The translations under genes and the position numbers were made by a program. 5,483 nucleotides of DNA from Oscillospiraceae bacterium (GTDB lineage Bacteria > Bacillota > Clostridia > Oscillospirales > Acutalibacteraceae), in the NCBI GenBank assembly GCA_029013165.1, contig JAQXMV010000202.1, positions 1 through 5,483 of the forward strand, written 5' to 3'. The notes under the pieces were generated by a model that was given only the letters and a program-made list of their open reading frames with translations, ran no database searches and was not told the origin of the DNA. This document shows, piece by piece, positions 1 to 5,310 of the stretch. The first letter of the stretch is position 1, and every line of letters begins with the position of its first letter.

Positions 1-969
1 ATTTCCCTGGGACTTCTGTCCTCCTTTGCCGCGGATACCAACATATCAACGGGGGCTCTGCTTTTGCGCGAAGCGGTCATACGGCCTATATGTACCTCCA
101 TCAAGCGCGACGGAGGAATTACCGGATTTTACGGCATTGACATGAGTAAGGTCAGTCTCTATCAGCCCTCCGAGGGCTATTGCTTGGAAAAACTCACCAT
201 TGACGGTCTGCCCATGGAGGTGCTCCGGGACGAAAACAGCGAGAACAGTGACCGGGTGATCTATCAGCTTCATGGCGGCGCCTTTGTCTATGGTTATAAT
301 GATATTTACCGCAAGCAGGCGGAACGCTGGTCGCGGCTGGCCGGCGGCGCTACGGTGGTGTCCATTGATTACCGACTGGCGCCGGAACATGTTTTTCCCG
401 CCGCCCTGGAAGACGCCCTGAAAGGCTGGGACTGGATATTGGCCCAGGGCTATCAGGAGAAAAACATCGTGGTTGTCGGTGACAGCGCAGGCGGCAACCT
501 TTCGTTGGCTCTGGGACTTTCCCTGAAAGAACAGGGCAAAGAACTGCCGAGAGCCATGGTGCTCATGTCTCCGTGGGCGGATCTTTCGGAAGAAGGTGAA
601 TCCTATACCGAGAATCTCTATAAAGACCCGATGTTCGGCATCAAAGAGGGAACCGAAAGAAAAGAGGGCTACCATGCCGTTTCGATTGTATATGCCGGTG
701 AGATGGATACCCATGATCCGCTGATTTCTCCGGTTTACGGCGATTATTCCGGCTTCTGCCCCATGCTGATCCAAAGCGGTACTTATGAGGTGCTGGAAAG
801 CAATTCCGACATGATCTATGAAAATGCACGCGCCAACGGAGTTGATGTCAGGCTGACGAAATATGAGGGTATGTGGCATATGTTCCAGCTTTTCGGTGAC
901 CTTTTCCCGGAATCAAGAGAGGCATGGTCTGAGGTCGAAGTCTATCTGAACGGAATTTTTGCGGCGTGA
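1..969 (+). CDS. Alpha/beta hydrolase, hormone-sensitive lipase (HSL) family esterase, 5' partial
   Basis: The reading frame is open from the first base to the TGA at 967-969, giving 322 codons. The true start is probably upstream of the window: a TTG at 64-66 would be possible but has no convincing ribosome site, and the residues before it look like normal family N-terminus. Seen: an oxyanion-hole HGGAF (271-285), a YRLAPEH segment shortly after, the nucleophile elbow GDSAGG (478-495, Ser codon 484-486), a TYEVL segment whose Glu (787-789) sits where the HSL family places its acid, and a GMWHMF segment giving the catalytic His (877-879). The order HGG, GDSAGG, acid, His is that of bacterial HSL (family IV) carboxylesterases, which hydrolyse short acyl or acetyl esters in the cytoplasm. 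The substrate is not predictable. No clear terminator follows; the next promoter begins about 30 bases downstream. Confidence 0.9.
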   Translation: MSLGLLSSFAADTNISTGALLLREAVIRPICTSIKRDGGITGFYGIDMSKVSLYQPSEGYCLEKLTIDGLPMEVLRDENSENSDRVIYQLHGGAFVYGYNDIYRKQAERWSRLAGGATVVSIDYRLAPEHVFPAALEDALKGWDWILAQGYQEKNIVVVGDSAGGNLSLALGLSLKEQGKELPRAMVLMSPWADLSEEGESYTENLYKDPMFGIKEGTERKEGYHAVSIVYAGEMDTHDPLISPVYGDYSGFCPMLIQSGTYEVLESNSDMIYENARANGVDVRLTKYEGMWHMFQLFGDLFPESREAWSEVEVYLNGIFAA

Positions 970-999
970 GAAAGAGACAGATTCCGGCATGAAATAATA

Positions 1000-1028
1000 T
1001 TGACAAACTGTGAATAGGCGTGTATAAT
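1000..1028 (+). promoter_or_regulatory. Consensus sigma-A promoter for the 43-aa small gene
   Basis: A perfect -35 box TTGACA (1000-1005) and a perfect -10 box TATAAT (1023-1028) are separated by the optimal 17 bases. Transcription should start near 1035, leaving a leader of about 24 nucleotides that carries the ribosome binding site. A fully consensus promoter is unusual and predicts high constitutive expression of the tiny gene that follows. No operator repeat is evident. Confidence 0.88.
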
Positions 1029-1058
1029 GAAATTACATTATATAAGGAGGACAAAACA

Positions 1059-1190
1059 ATGAACGAAGATGTTAAGAACGAGACCGTTCAGGAGCCCGAC
1101 TGGTCCCTGCATATGTTCTGGGAGGATATCACAGACCTCATTCAGAAGCTCATCGCATTTATCAAGTCTCTGTTCAATTACGGTGAATAA
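1059..1190 (+). CDS. Small acidic amphipathic protein, 43 aa, unknown function
   Basis: ATG at 1059 follows AAGGAGG (1044-1050) with 8 bases of spacing; TAA is at 1188-1190. The 43-residue product begins MNEDVKNET and ends LFNYGE. The first 14 residues are polar and acidic. Residues 15-41 are rich in W, F, I and L (W15, F20, W21, I24, L27, I28, L31, I32, F34, I35, L38, F39) in a spacing that suggests an amphipathic, membrane-surface helix rather than a full membrane span. The chain has nine acidic and three lysine residues, so a net charge of about -6. There is no signal peptide, no cysteine and no Gly-Gly leader. I do not recognise a family. It has its own consensus promoter and terminator, so it is a real gene or, less likely, a leader peptide for the peptidase gene downstream. 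Gene call confident; function unknown. Confidence 0.8.
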   Translation: MNEDVKNETVQEPDWSLHMFWEDITDLIQKLIAFIKSLFNYGE

Positions 1191-1198
1191 TCAGTCAA

Positions 1199-1232
1199 GC
1201 GGCAACCGCAAAAAGGTTGCCGCGAACTTTTT
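1199..1232 (+). terminator. Rho-independent terminator after the 43-aa gene
   Basis: A perfect 9-bp stem (GCGGCAACC at 1199-1207 with GGTTGCCGC at 1215-1223) closes a 7-base loop and is followed by GAAC and five Ts (1228-1232). It starts 8 bases after the stop codon. The T tract is short and offset by four bases, so read-through into the peptidase gene, which has no obvious promoter of its own, is plausible. Confidence 0.75.
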
Positions 1233-1238
1233 AAAATA

Positions 1239-1265
1239 GCCGTCGGATTCCGGTAAATCGACGGC
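1239..1265 (+). other. Second hairpin in the peptidase leader
   Basis: GCCGTCG (1239-1245) pairs perfectly with CGACGGC (1259-1265) around a 13-base loop. It has no T tract on the plus strand, so it is not a normal terminator. It lies between the terminator and the ribosome site of the M20 peptidase gene and could be an mRNA processing or stability structure. Function is inferred only from position. Confidence 0.45.
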
Positions 1266-1301
1266 AAAAGGAAGAAAATAGAGAATGACGGAGGTAAAAA
1301 T

Positions 1302-2639
1302 ATGGCAGGTTCCATTAATGCCGAGAGAGCCATCGAGCGCTTTCAGGCCATGATCAGAGTGAAAACAGTTTCCAATAGAAAAGAGGGGATCGACAGGGAG
1401 GCCTTTGCGGCGTTTTTGCCGATGCTCCAAGAAAACTATCCCGCTGTTTTTGCCGCTGCCGAAACACAGACGGTCAATGAGTTCGGTATTCTTATGCGCT
1501 GGCCGGGAAAGAATCCTTCTCTGGCTCCGGTGGTGCTGATGGCCCATCATGATGTGGTTTCCGATGAGGGACAGGAGTGGAAGCATCCGGCTTTCGCCGC
1601 GGAGATTCATGACGGCTGTATCTGGGGCAGAGGTACGATTGACACCAAGTGCCTGATCGCCGGCATATTTGAGGCCATGGACAGCCTCATCGGCGAGGGC
1701 TTCCAGCCGGAAAGAGACATTTATTTCGCCTCCAGCAACTGTGAGGAAGTGGCGGGAGACACCATGCCGAAAATCGTAGAGCTTTTTGAAAAAAAGCGTA
1801 TCACGCCGCGCTTTGTCCTTGATGAGGGCGGCGCCATCATGTCTAATCTGCCCATGGGAATTAAGAAGCCTTATGCCATGGTTGCTGTTTCGGAAAAAGG
1901 TTGGGCAACGGTCACCCTGACAGCCAGAGCTGTCAACGCCGCCCATAACGCCAAGTCCTCCGGCAAAAAGCTCTCGGCTCCGGAAAAGCTGGTCAAAGCT
2001 CTGAATGCTCTGGAAAGCAGTCCGATGCCTGCGCAGATCACCTCGGCTCTCGAGGGTATGTTGGGCGCTTTCGCGCCCTGTGTGCCGCTGCCGCTGGGAG
2101 CCGTCTTCAAAAACGCTGATAAAATCAAGCCTGTGCTGAAAAAGGCCATGGAGGGCAACGCCGACACAGCGGCCATGATCCGCTCGGTGATTTCTCTTGT
2201 CTCCATTGAGGCGCCCGATGAAAACGGCGCGCCGGCACAGACGGCAAGCGCCAAGCTCAAGGTCAGAATCGCTCCCCACGATTCCATGAAGTCTATCCTT
2301 GAGCATATCAAAAACACGGTAGGGGAGGAGATCGAAGTCACAGCGGAGAAAATATCCGATCCGCCGAGAATTTCCAGACACAAAACGGAATCCTTTGCCT
2401 ACCTGGAGACCACGCTGAAAAAGGTCTTTCCGGATATCGGCGTCGCGCCCTTTATCCTGAACGCAGGCACCGATTCCCGTCACTTTTCCCGGATATGCAA
2501 GGAGATCTACCGCTTCGGTGCTTTCCGGCTCGATGACGAGCTTTTCGCCACCGTTCACAGCGCCAACGAGAGAATTCCCGTGGAGGACTATCTCAAGTGT
2601 ATCGAGTTTTACCGCGCCTTTATCGGCGGATTGAAATAA
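1302..2639 (+). CDS. M20-family zinc metallopeptidase / aminoacylase-like hydrolase
   Basis: 445 residues, normal for the M20 family; ATG at 1302 follows GGAGG (1290-1294) at 7 bases. Family members are cytoplasmic di-zinc enzymes that hydrolyse peptide or N-acyl-amino-acid bonds. Visible landmarks: AHHDVV (81-86, metal-binding His82 with Asp84), GRGTIDTK (109-116, bridging Asp114), CEEVAG (147-152, base Glu148 and metal Glu149), DEGG (174-177), GTDSRH (389-394) and VHSANERI (418-425, metal His419). The long form with HxDVV, GRGTxD and DEGG recalls the carboxypeptidase S / PM20D1-like branch. Residues around 205-300 form the dimerisation lid; the usual GGHSS start of that lid is replaced by a looser AAHNAKSSGKK stretch, so substrate preference may differ. 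No promoter is obvious directly upstream; transcription may come by read-through from the 1000-1028 promoter. The exact substrate is not predictable. Confidence 0.93.
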   Translation: MAGSINAERAIERFQAMIRVKTVSNRKEGIDREAFAAFLPMLQENYPAVFAAAETQTVNEFGILMRWPGKNPSLAPVVLMAHHDVVSDEGQEWKHPAFAAEIHDGCIWGRGTIDTKCLIAGIFEAMDSLIGEGFQPERDIYFASSNCEEVAGDTMPKIVELFEKKRITPRFVLDEGGAIMSNLPMGIKKPYAMVAVSEKGWATVTLTARAVNAAHNAKSSGKKLSAPEKLVKALNALESSPMPAQITSALEGMLGAFAPCVPLPLGAVFKNADKIKPVLKKAMEGNADTAAMIRSVISLVSIEAPDENGAPAQTASAKLKVRIAPHDSMKSILEHIKNTVGEEIEVTAEKISDPPRISRHKTESFAYLETTLKKVFPDIGVAPFILNAGTDSRHFSRICKEIYRFGAFRLDDELFATVHSANERIPVEDYLKCIEFYRAFIGGLK

Positions 2640-2678
2640 AGCGCATCTCCTATATTTGTACGGTCAGTGCAGATTGTG

Positions 2679-2695
2679 ATTTCAGGTGAAATTTT
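2679..2695 (+). terminator. Possible weak terminator after the M20 gene
   Basis: ATTTCA (2679-2684) and TGAAAT (2687-2692) form a small AT-rich inverted repeat followed by three more Ts. It lies 40 bases after the peptidase stop. The stem is weak and the loop tight, so this is only a candidate; no better terminator is visible before the next promoter. Confidence 0.25.
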
Positions 2696-2705
2696 CCAAA
2701 TGGTA

Positions 2706-2735
2706 TTGACTTGAATCTGCCGTCTGTGATATGAT
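2706..2735 (+). promoter_or_regulatory. Extended -10 promoter for the 24-aa peptide gene
   Basis: TTGACT (2706-2711) and TATGAT (2730-2735) each match the consensus at five of six positions and are spaced 18 bases apart. A TG at 2727-2728 with one base before the hexamer makes an extended -10 element. The predicted start near 2742 gives a leader of about 100 nucleotides before the peptide ATG. Confidence 0.78.
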
Positions 2736-2741
2736 GAATAC

Positions 2742-2845
2742 AAGGCAGAAGATATTTTTGCCGTTTTAAAAGGGAAACGAAAACGCCCGTCTCATCTGGA
2801 GTGGGGCTGACGGTGAAGTTAATATGAAGAAAAGGAGAAAACACC
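2742..2845 (+). promoter_or_regulatory. Long, possibly structured 5' leader of the 24-aa gene
   Basis: About 104 nucleotides lie between the predicted transcription start and the ATG, far more than the short peptide needs. Possible short stems are CGTTTT (2762-2767) with AAAACG (2780-2785), and CCGTC (2787-2791) with GACGG (2809-2813). The second is incompatible with an alternative GCCC/GGGC pairing using the same bases. I recognise no known riboswitch class. The ribosome site AAAGGAG (2831-2837) lies outside these stems. Confidence 0.3.
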
Positions 2846-2920
2846 ATGTCAGTTATCATGAAGCTCTTTACCAAGTTTTTCTTAAAGTTAGGACTTAAAA
2901 TTATTTTCCCGTTCTTTTAA
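2846..2920 (+). CDS. Cationic amphipathic peptide, 24 aa, unknown function
   Basis: ATG at 2846 follows AAAGGAG (2831-2837) with 8 bases of spacing; TAA is at 2918-2920. The 24-residue product starts MSVIMKLFTK and ends IIFPFF. Its four lysines fall at 6, 10, 14 and 18, exactly every fourth residue, so on a helix they line one face while F, L and I cover the rest. It has no acidic residue, no cysteine, no leader motif, and a net charge near +4. These are features of membrane-active peptides: type I toxins, leaderless bacteriocins and phenol-soluble-modulin-like peptides. I recognise no specific family. A strong promoter upstream and a terminator 9 bases downstream make it an independent transcription unit. 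The gene is well supported by signals despite its size; the role is inferred only from peptide chemistry. Confidence 0.75.
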   Translation: MSVIMKLFTKFFLKLGLKIIFPFF

Positions 2921-2929
2921 TAAAACTGA

Positions 2930-2962
2930 GGCTGTCCGGTATATCGCCGGGCAGCCTTTTTT
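2930..2962 (+). terminator. Rho-independent terminator of the 24-aa peptide gene
   Basis: GGCTGTCCGG (2930-2939) pairs with CCGGGCAGCC (2947-2956) as a 10-bp stem with one wobble pair and a 7-base loop, followed directly by six Ts (2957-2962). On the other strand the stem is followed by TCAGTTTTATT, so it may also stop transcripts arriving from the convergent acyltransferase gene. Confidence 0.9.
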
Positions 2963-2981
2963 ACTTGGTTATATATAAACA

Positions 2982-3007
2982 ACCCCGAAGCAATGGCTTC
3001 GGGGTGA
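2982..3007 (+). repeat. 26-bp direct repeat, copy 1 (hairpin)
   Basis: Arms ACCCCGAAGC (2982-2991) and GCTTCGGGGT (2996-3005) form a perfect 10-bp hairpin with loop AATG. The 26 bases to 3007 recur identically at 3256-3281. Read on the minus strand the stem is followed by TGTTTATATAT, so this copy could end transcripts coming from the acyltransferase gene. Confidence 0.85.
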
Positions 3008-3021
3008 CAGACTGTCGATAA

Positions 3022-3037
3022 ATGCGCCCGAGCGCAT
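3022..3037. repeat. Small GC hairpin inside the cassette
   Basis: ATGCGC (3022-3027) pairs with GCGCAT (3032-3037) around the loop CCGA. It shares bases with the left arm of the long-range pairing 3034-3043/3128-3137, so the two cannot form together. Confidence 0.5.
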
Positions 3038-3137
3038 AGTGATGGGCTATCAGAAAAAAATTGTATAGATCAAGTTTCTGCTTTCAAAAACATTCCAGCG
3101 ACATGGTATCGAACCATGTCGCTGAAAATCACTATGC
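3034..3137. repeat. Long-range inverted repeat enclosing a hairpin
   Basis: GCATAGTGAT (3034-3043) is the exact reverse complement of ATCACTATGC (3128-3137). The 84-base interior includes an A-rich stretch and the 12-bp hairpin at 3096-3124. A perfect 10-bp match over this distance is unlikely to be accidental given the neighbouring palindromes. Confidence 0.6.
3096..3124. repeat. 12-bp perfect hairpin
   Basis: CAGCGACATGGT (3096-3107) pairs perfectly with ACCATGTCGCTG (3113-3124) around the loop ATCGA. On the minus strand it is followed by GAATGTTTTT, which gives it a loosely terminator-like look in that direction only. Confidence 0.8.
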
Positions 3138-3138
3138 T

Positions 3139-3195
3139 TGCCGTTTTTTCTCGCTTGGAGTACCTATGTACACCTATCGCTCGAAGAAAACGGCA
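3139..3195. repeat. Long imperfect hairpin
   Basis: TGCCGTTTT (3139-3147) pairs perfectly with AAAACGGCA (3187-3195). The helix can continue through about five more pairs with a single bulged C. An inner GTAC (3160-3163)/GTAC (3168-3171) stem caps it. Confidence 0.65.
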
Positions 3196-3220
3196 TCGGC
3201 CATCATTTCTCGGCAGTCTC

Positions 3221-3253
3221 CAGCTTGTCGAAAAATACTTTTTCGACAAGCTG
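3221..3253. repeat. 15-bp perfect hairpin
   Basis: CAGCTTGTCGAAAAA (3221-3235) pairs perfectly with TTTTTCGACAAGCTG (3239-3253) around a 3-base loop. Its right arm is also part of the right inverted end of the cassette and butts against the second copy of the 26-bp repeat. Confidence 0.85.
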
Positions 3254-3255
3254 AC

Positions 3256-3281
3256 ACCCCGAAGCAATGGCTTCGGGGTGA
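3256..3281 (+). repeat. 26-bp direct repeat, copy 2 (hairpin)
   Basis: Identical to 2982-3007 over 26 bases. Here the hairpin gains one more pair, with arms CACCCCGAAGC (3255-3265) and GCTTCGGGGTG (3270-3280). It lies 16 bases beyond the stop of the minus-strand acyltransferase gene but is not followed by a T tract in that direction, so it is not a clear terminator. Confidence 0.85.
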
Positions 3282-3296
3282 TCAATTCGGTCAGGT

Positions 3297-4388
3297 TCAG
3301 TTTTTTTTCTTCGGTCTGCCGCTGACAGCTAACTGCCACACGATCTTTTTCAGGTCAAAGCTCGGCGCCACATAGAATTGTGTCAGTTTGCGGATAGGCT
3401 TTGAGGCCAGCAGGAAAGCGATCGGTATGCCCGACAGACAGTAAAGCGCCAGCAGAAAATCATTGGTCAGAATCCGCAGGATGTCATATCTTGCGTCAAT
3501 GGCTCTCAGTAGGACAATGACGATGATGTGCAGGGAATAGACATAGGCAGAATTGGTGCCGATATAGGAGAAAGGCACTTTCTTCGTGGGCGTGATGCCC
3601 ATGGTGAAGAAGAAGAACAGGAAGCCGATGAGATAGCGAAGTGCCGTTTCCAGGAAAACAATCAATTCCGTGGTGCCGAATTTTTTGGAAATATAAATGT
3701 AGGTGGCGTTGAGACACAGAGTGTTGTAGCTGATCTCTTTCGCTTTGAGGAAAACATAAACTCCTGTCACAAGAAAAGCGGCAATGCTGATGACTCGGAA
3801 ATAAGGCTTTTTGCAGAAGTCAAACTTATAATCGGCCGTATAGTATCCGAAAAGGAAGAAAGGATAGTAGGTGATGGCTCTGTGAAAACCGCCGTAAACC
3901 GTGTAGGGTAAAAAGCCAATGGCCAGTGCGAGAAGCATACTGGCCGGGAAAAGCCATTTGTACTTGACCAAGTGCGGAGAAATGAAGCCGTAGATCGCCA
4001 AAACAAACATATACCACATACCCATGAGGGGGTAAAAAAAGGAGAAACTCTCGATGTCGTTCCGATAGAGGGGCAAGACCGAATAGAGAAGAAGAAGTCC
4101 TGTTTGCTGAACCAAATAGGGCACAAGGATTTTGCTGAAAACCGTGGGCCAGTCATTGGTGTCCACTCTTCTTTTGGCAAAGCGGCCGGAAATGATCATA
4201 AAGACCGGCATGTGAAAAACGAAAATGAACTTTTTCAGTGCTACCACCCAGTCCTGACTGGTGCTGAAGTCACCGGTTGTCAGGTGGCCGATGACAACGG
4301 TAATGATCAGAATTGCCTTGGCATTGTCAAACCAATAATCCCTCTGTCGATTTTGCAGGGGAGAAGTATTGCTTTTTACAGCCTCCAT
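3297..4388 (-). CDS. Acyltransferase 3 family membrane protein (fucose 4-O-acetylase-like)
   Basis: 363 residues; ATG (4386-4388, minus strand) follows AGGAGG (complement of 4395-4400) at 6 bases. Proteins of this family move acetyl or other acyl groups across the membrane onto sugars, exopolysaccharide or other surface molecules. Seen: the N-terminal RDYWFDNAKAI segment leading into helix 1, ending VVIGHL with the family's conserved His (H35); FHMPVFMIISGRFAK (58-72); MWYMFVLAIYG (124-134), matching the usual WFL helix; then repeated hydrophobic spans to about residue 330, roughly ten membrane segments; and a short basic tail GRPKKKN. The start of the chain resembles the fucose 4-O-acetylase-like (COG3594) branch, but the acceptor cannot be read from sequence. 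It stands alone, convergent with the peptide unit and divergent from the DUF1643 gene, without glycosyltransferase neighbours in this window. Confidence 0.9.
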   Translation of the reverse strand: MEAVKSNTSPLQNRQRDYWFDNAKAILIITVVIGHLTTGDFSTSQDWVVALKKFIFVFHMPVFMIISGRFAKRRVDTNDWPTVFSKILVPYLVQQTGLLLLYSVLPLYRNDIESFSFFYPLMGMWYMFVLAIYGFISPHLVKYKWLFPASMLLALAIGFLPYTVYGGFHRAITYYPFFLFGYYTADYKFDFCKKPYFRVISIAAFLVTGVYVFLKAKEISYNTLCLNATYIYISKKFGTTELIVFLETALRYLIGFLFFFFTMGITPTKKVPFSYIGTNSAYVYSLHIIVIVLLRAIDARYDILRILTNDFLLALYCLSGIPIAFLLASKPIRKLTQFYVAPSFDLKKIVWQLAVSGRPKKKN

Positions 4389-4440
4389 GTGAAACCTCCT
4401 GTATATTATGCCGATTGAAAAATATACATATCTTTGGCAG

Positions 4441-4458
4441 TGCTATAATACTATTATA
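4441..4458. promoter_or_regulatory. Overlapping divergent -10 elements
   Basis: On the plus strand TG-C-TATAAT (4441-4449) is a perfect extended -10 element that could start the DUF1643 transcript near 4456. On the minus strand another TATAAT is read from 4458 to 4453, facing the acyltransferase gene. Neither has a good -35 box at the standard distance. ATGATAA occurs twice (4460-4466 and 4479-4485), 19 bases apart, a possible operator. A weaker alternative plus-strand promoter is TTGAAA (4501-4506) with TATACA (4526-4531). Confidence 0.45.
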
Positions 4459-4585
4459 AATGATAATGTGAATGCATCATGATAACTATGTGAAAATCAG
4501 TTGAAAAACAGTATCAGAAATAAATTATACACTGATTAGCCGGTTTTTGTCAAGAAAAAGGACCCTAAAAGAAAGGAAAGAGACT

Positions 4586-5209
4586 ATGCACATTCCCTCA
4601 TCACAGTCACAGCTTTTGGAAATTGAGGATTTTCACAGCGCTCTTGCACGCAGTGAGATCCAGGATCATATCCGCTACGATGTCAACCGCTGGATCTATG
4701 TGCCCAATGATTACAACGAATACCGTTACATTCTTGGCACGAAAGGAAAGAATCCGCTGATTTGCATCGGCATCAATCCCTCCACAGCCGTTCCTGACGA
4801 TCTGGACAACACTCTCAAATCCGTGGAGCGCATTGCCCTGGGCAACGGTTATGACAGCTTCATCATGTTTAATGTCTATCCCCAGAGAGCCACTCGACCC
4901 GAGGACATGGACAGAGAGCTCAACAGCAGACTGCACGGTGAAAACATGAAAGCCTTTGCCTATATCATGTCCTTATATTATAAGGAAAAGCCCTCTGTCT
5001 GGGCGGCATGGGGGACTATCGTTGAGACTCGTCCTTATCTCAAGGACTGCCTGATGGATATGCTGGAAATCGGCAAGCAATTCGATGCACGCTGGTTTTC
5101 CAGCGGCGCCATCTCAAAAAAAGGTCATCCGCATCATCCTTTGTATCTTCGCAAGGACAGCGGTCTGGATCCCTTTGATATTGAAAAATACATCAATGAG
5201 GTGCTGTGA
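4586..5209 (+). CDS. DUF1643 family protein, 207 aa
   Basis: I place the start at ATG 4586, preceded by AAAGGAAAG with its AGGA core at 4574-4577; an in-frame TTG at 4547 lies upstream but has no ribosome site. The hallmarks of DUF1643 are visible: IGINPSTAVPDD (61-72), the DNTLKSVERIA helix (74-84), FNVYPQRATRP (95-105), AWG (141-143) and the C-terminal GHPHHPLYL (180-188). The length suits the family. Its biochemical role is unknown; the conserved Asn, Ser, Asp and His residues suggest a binding or catalytic pocket, which is inference. It is soluble, with no signal peptide or membrane span. It is transcribed away from the acyltransferase gene and shares a 197-base AT-rich intergenic region with it; nothing shows they work together. 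No clear rho-independent terminator follows, only GC-rich hairpins. Confidence 0.9.
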   Translation: MHIPSSQSQLLEIEDFHSALARSEIQDHIRYDVNRWIYVPNDYNEYRYILGTKGKNPLICIGINPSTAVPDDLDNTLKSVERIALGNGYDSFIMFNVYPQRATRPEDMDRELNSRLHGENMKAFAYIMSLYYKEKPSVWAAWGTIVETRPYLKDCLMDMLEIGKQFDARWFSSGAISKKGHPHHPLYLRKDSGLDPFDIEKYINEVL

Positions 5210-5226
5210 GGCAGCGTATACTTTTC

Positions 5227-5310
5227 CGCTTTCTCCCACAGAAAAGCGCAATCTGCTTCGTAACCGTAAGGTTTTGCGGCTTTCCGGTGAGATGTTGCCT
5301 GCCGGAAGGC
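5227..5310. repeat. Two hairpins after the DUF1643 gene
   Basis: CGCTTT (5227-5232) pairs with AAAGCG (5243-5248). GCTTTCCGG (5279-5287) pairs with CCGGAAGGC (5302-5310) with one wobble and a 14-base loop. Neither is followed by a T tract. The second abuts the GC-rich junction that begins at 5311. Confidence 0.5.

Larger units (their letters stand above)
2982..3281. repeat. Palindrome-rich non-coding cassette with inverted ends (MITE-like)
   Basis: This 300-base block contains no credible gene and is almost fully made of inverted repeats. Its two ends match in inverted orientation: 2982-3022 against the reverse complement of 3239-3279 agrees at 35 of 41 positions by eye. Each end also holds its own 10-11 bp hairpin. 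Between them sit at least four more palindromes, listed separately. Inverted termini, short length and lack of coding sequence resemble a non-autonomous element or a dispersed intergenic palindromic repeat. No clear target-site duplication is visible in the flanks, so mobility is unproven. An alternative is a structured RNA or a compound terminator region between convergent genes. Confidence 0.6.

Noticed and set aside
46..879. Long minus-strand open frame opposite the hydrolase
   Set aside because: A shadow of the hydrolase gene, whose plus-strand catalytic motifs are clear.
1191..2558. Long minus-strand open frame opposite the M20 gene
   Set aside because: It mirrors the peptidase codons, has no ribosome site and no recognisable protein features, while the plus strand carries all M20 motifs.
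3096..3124. tRNA T-arm look-alike on the minus strand (GGTTCGATACC)
   Set aside because: The stem is a plain 12-bp hairpin; there is no anticodon arm, D arm, acceptor pairing or CCA around it, so it is not a tRNA or an obvious tRNA fragment.
3255..3280. Second 26-bp hairpin as terminator of the acyltransferase gene
   Set aside because: On the minus strand it is followed by GTCAGCTTGTCG rather than a T tract; the first copy, followed by TGTTTATATAT, is the better candidate.
2982..3281. CRISPR array
   Set aside because: Only two copies of the repeat exist, 274 bases apart, with structured rather than unique spacer sequence between them.
3061..3375. Open frames on both strands across the palindrome cassette
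   Set aside because: They arise from stop-poor palindromes, run into the acyltransferase 3' end, and lack ribosome sites and protein-like composition.
4547..4585. Upstream TTG start adding 13 residues to the DUF1643 protein
   Set aside because: No ribosome site precedes it, and the extra residues are encoded by the purine-rich leader that holds the ribosome site of the ATG at 4586.
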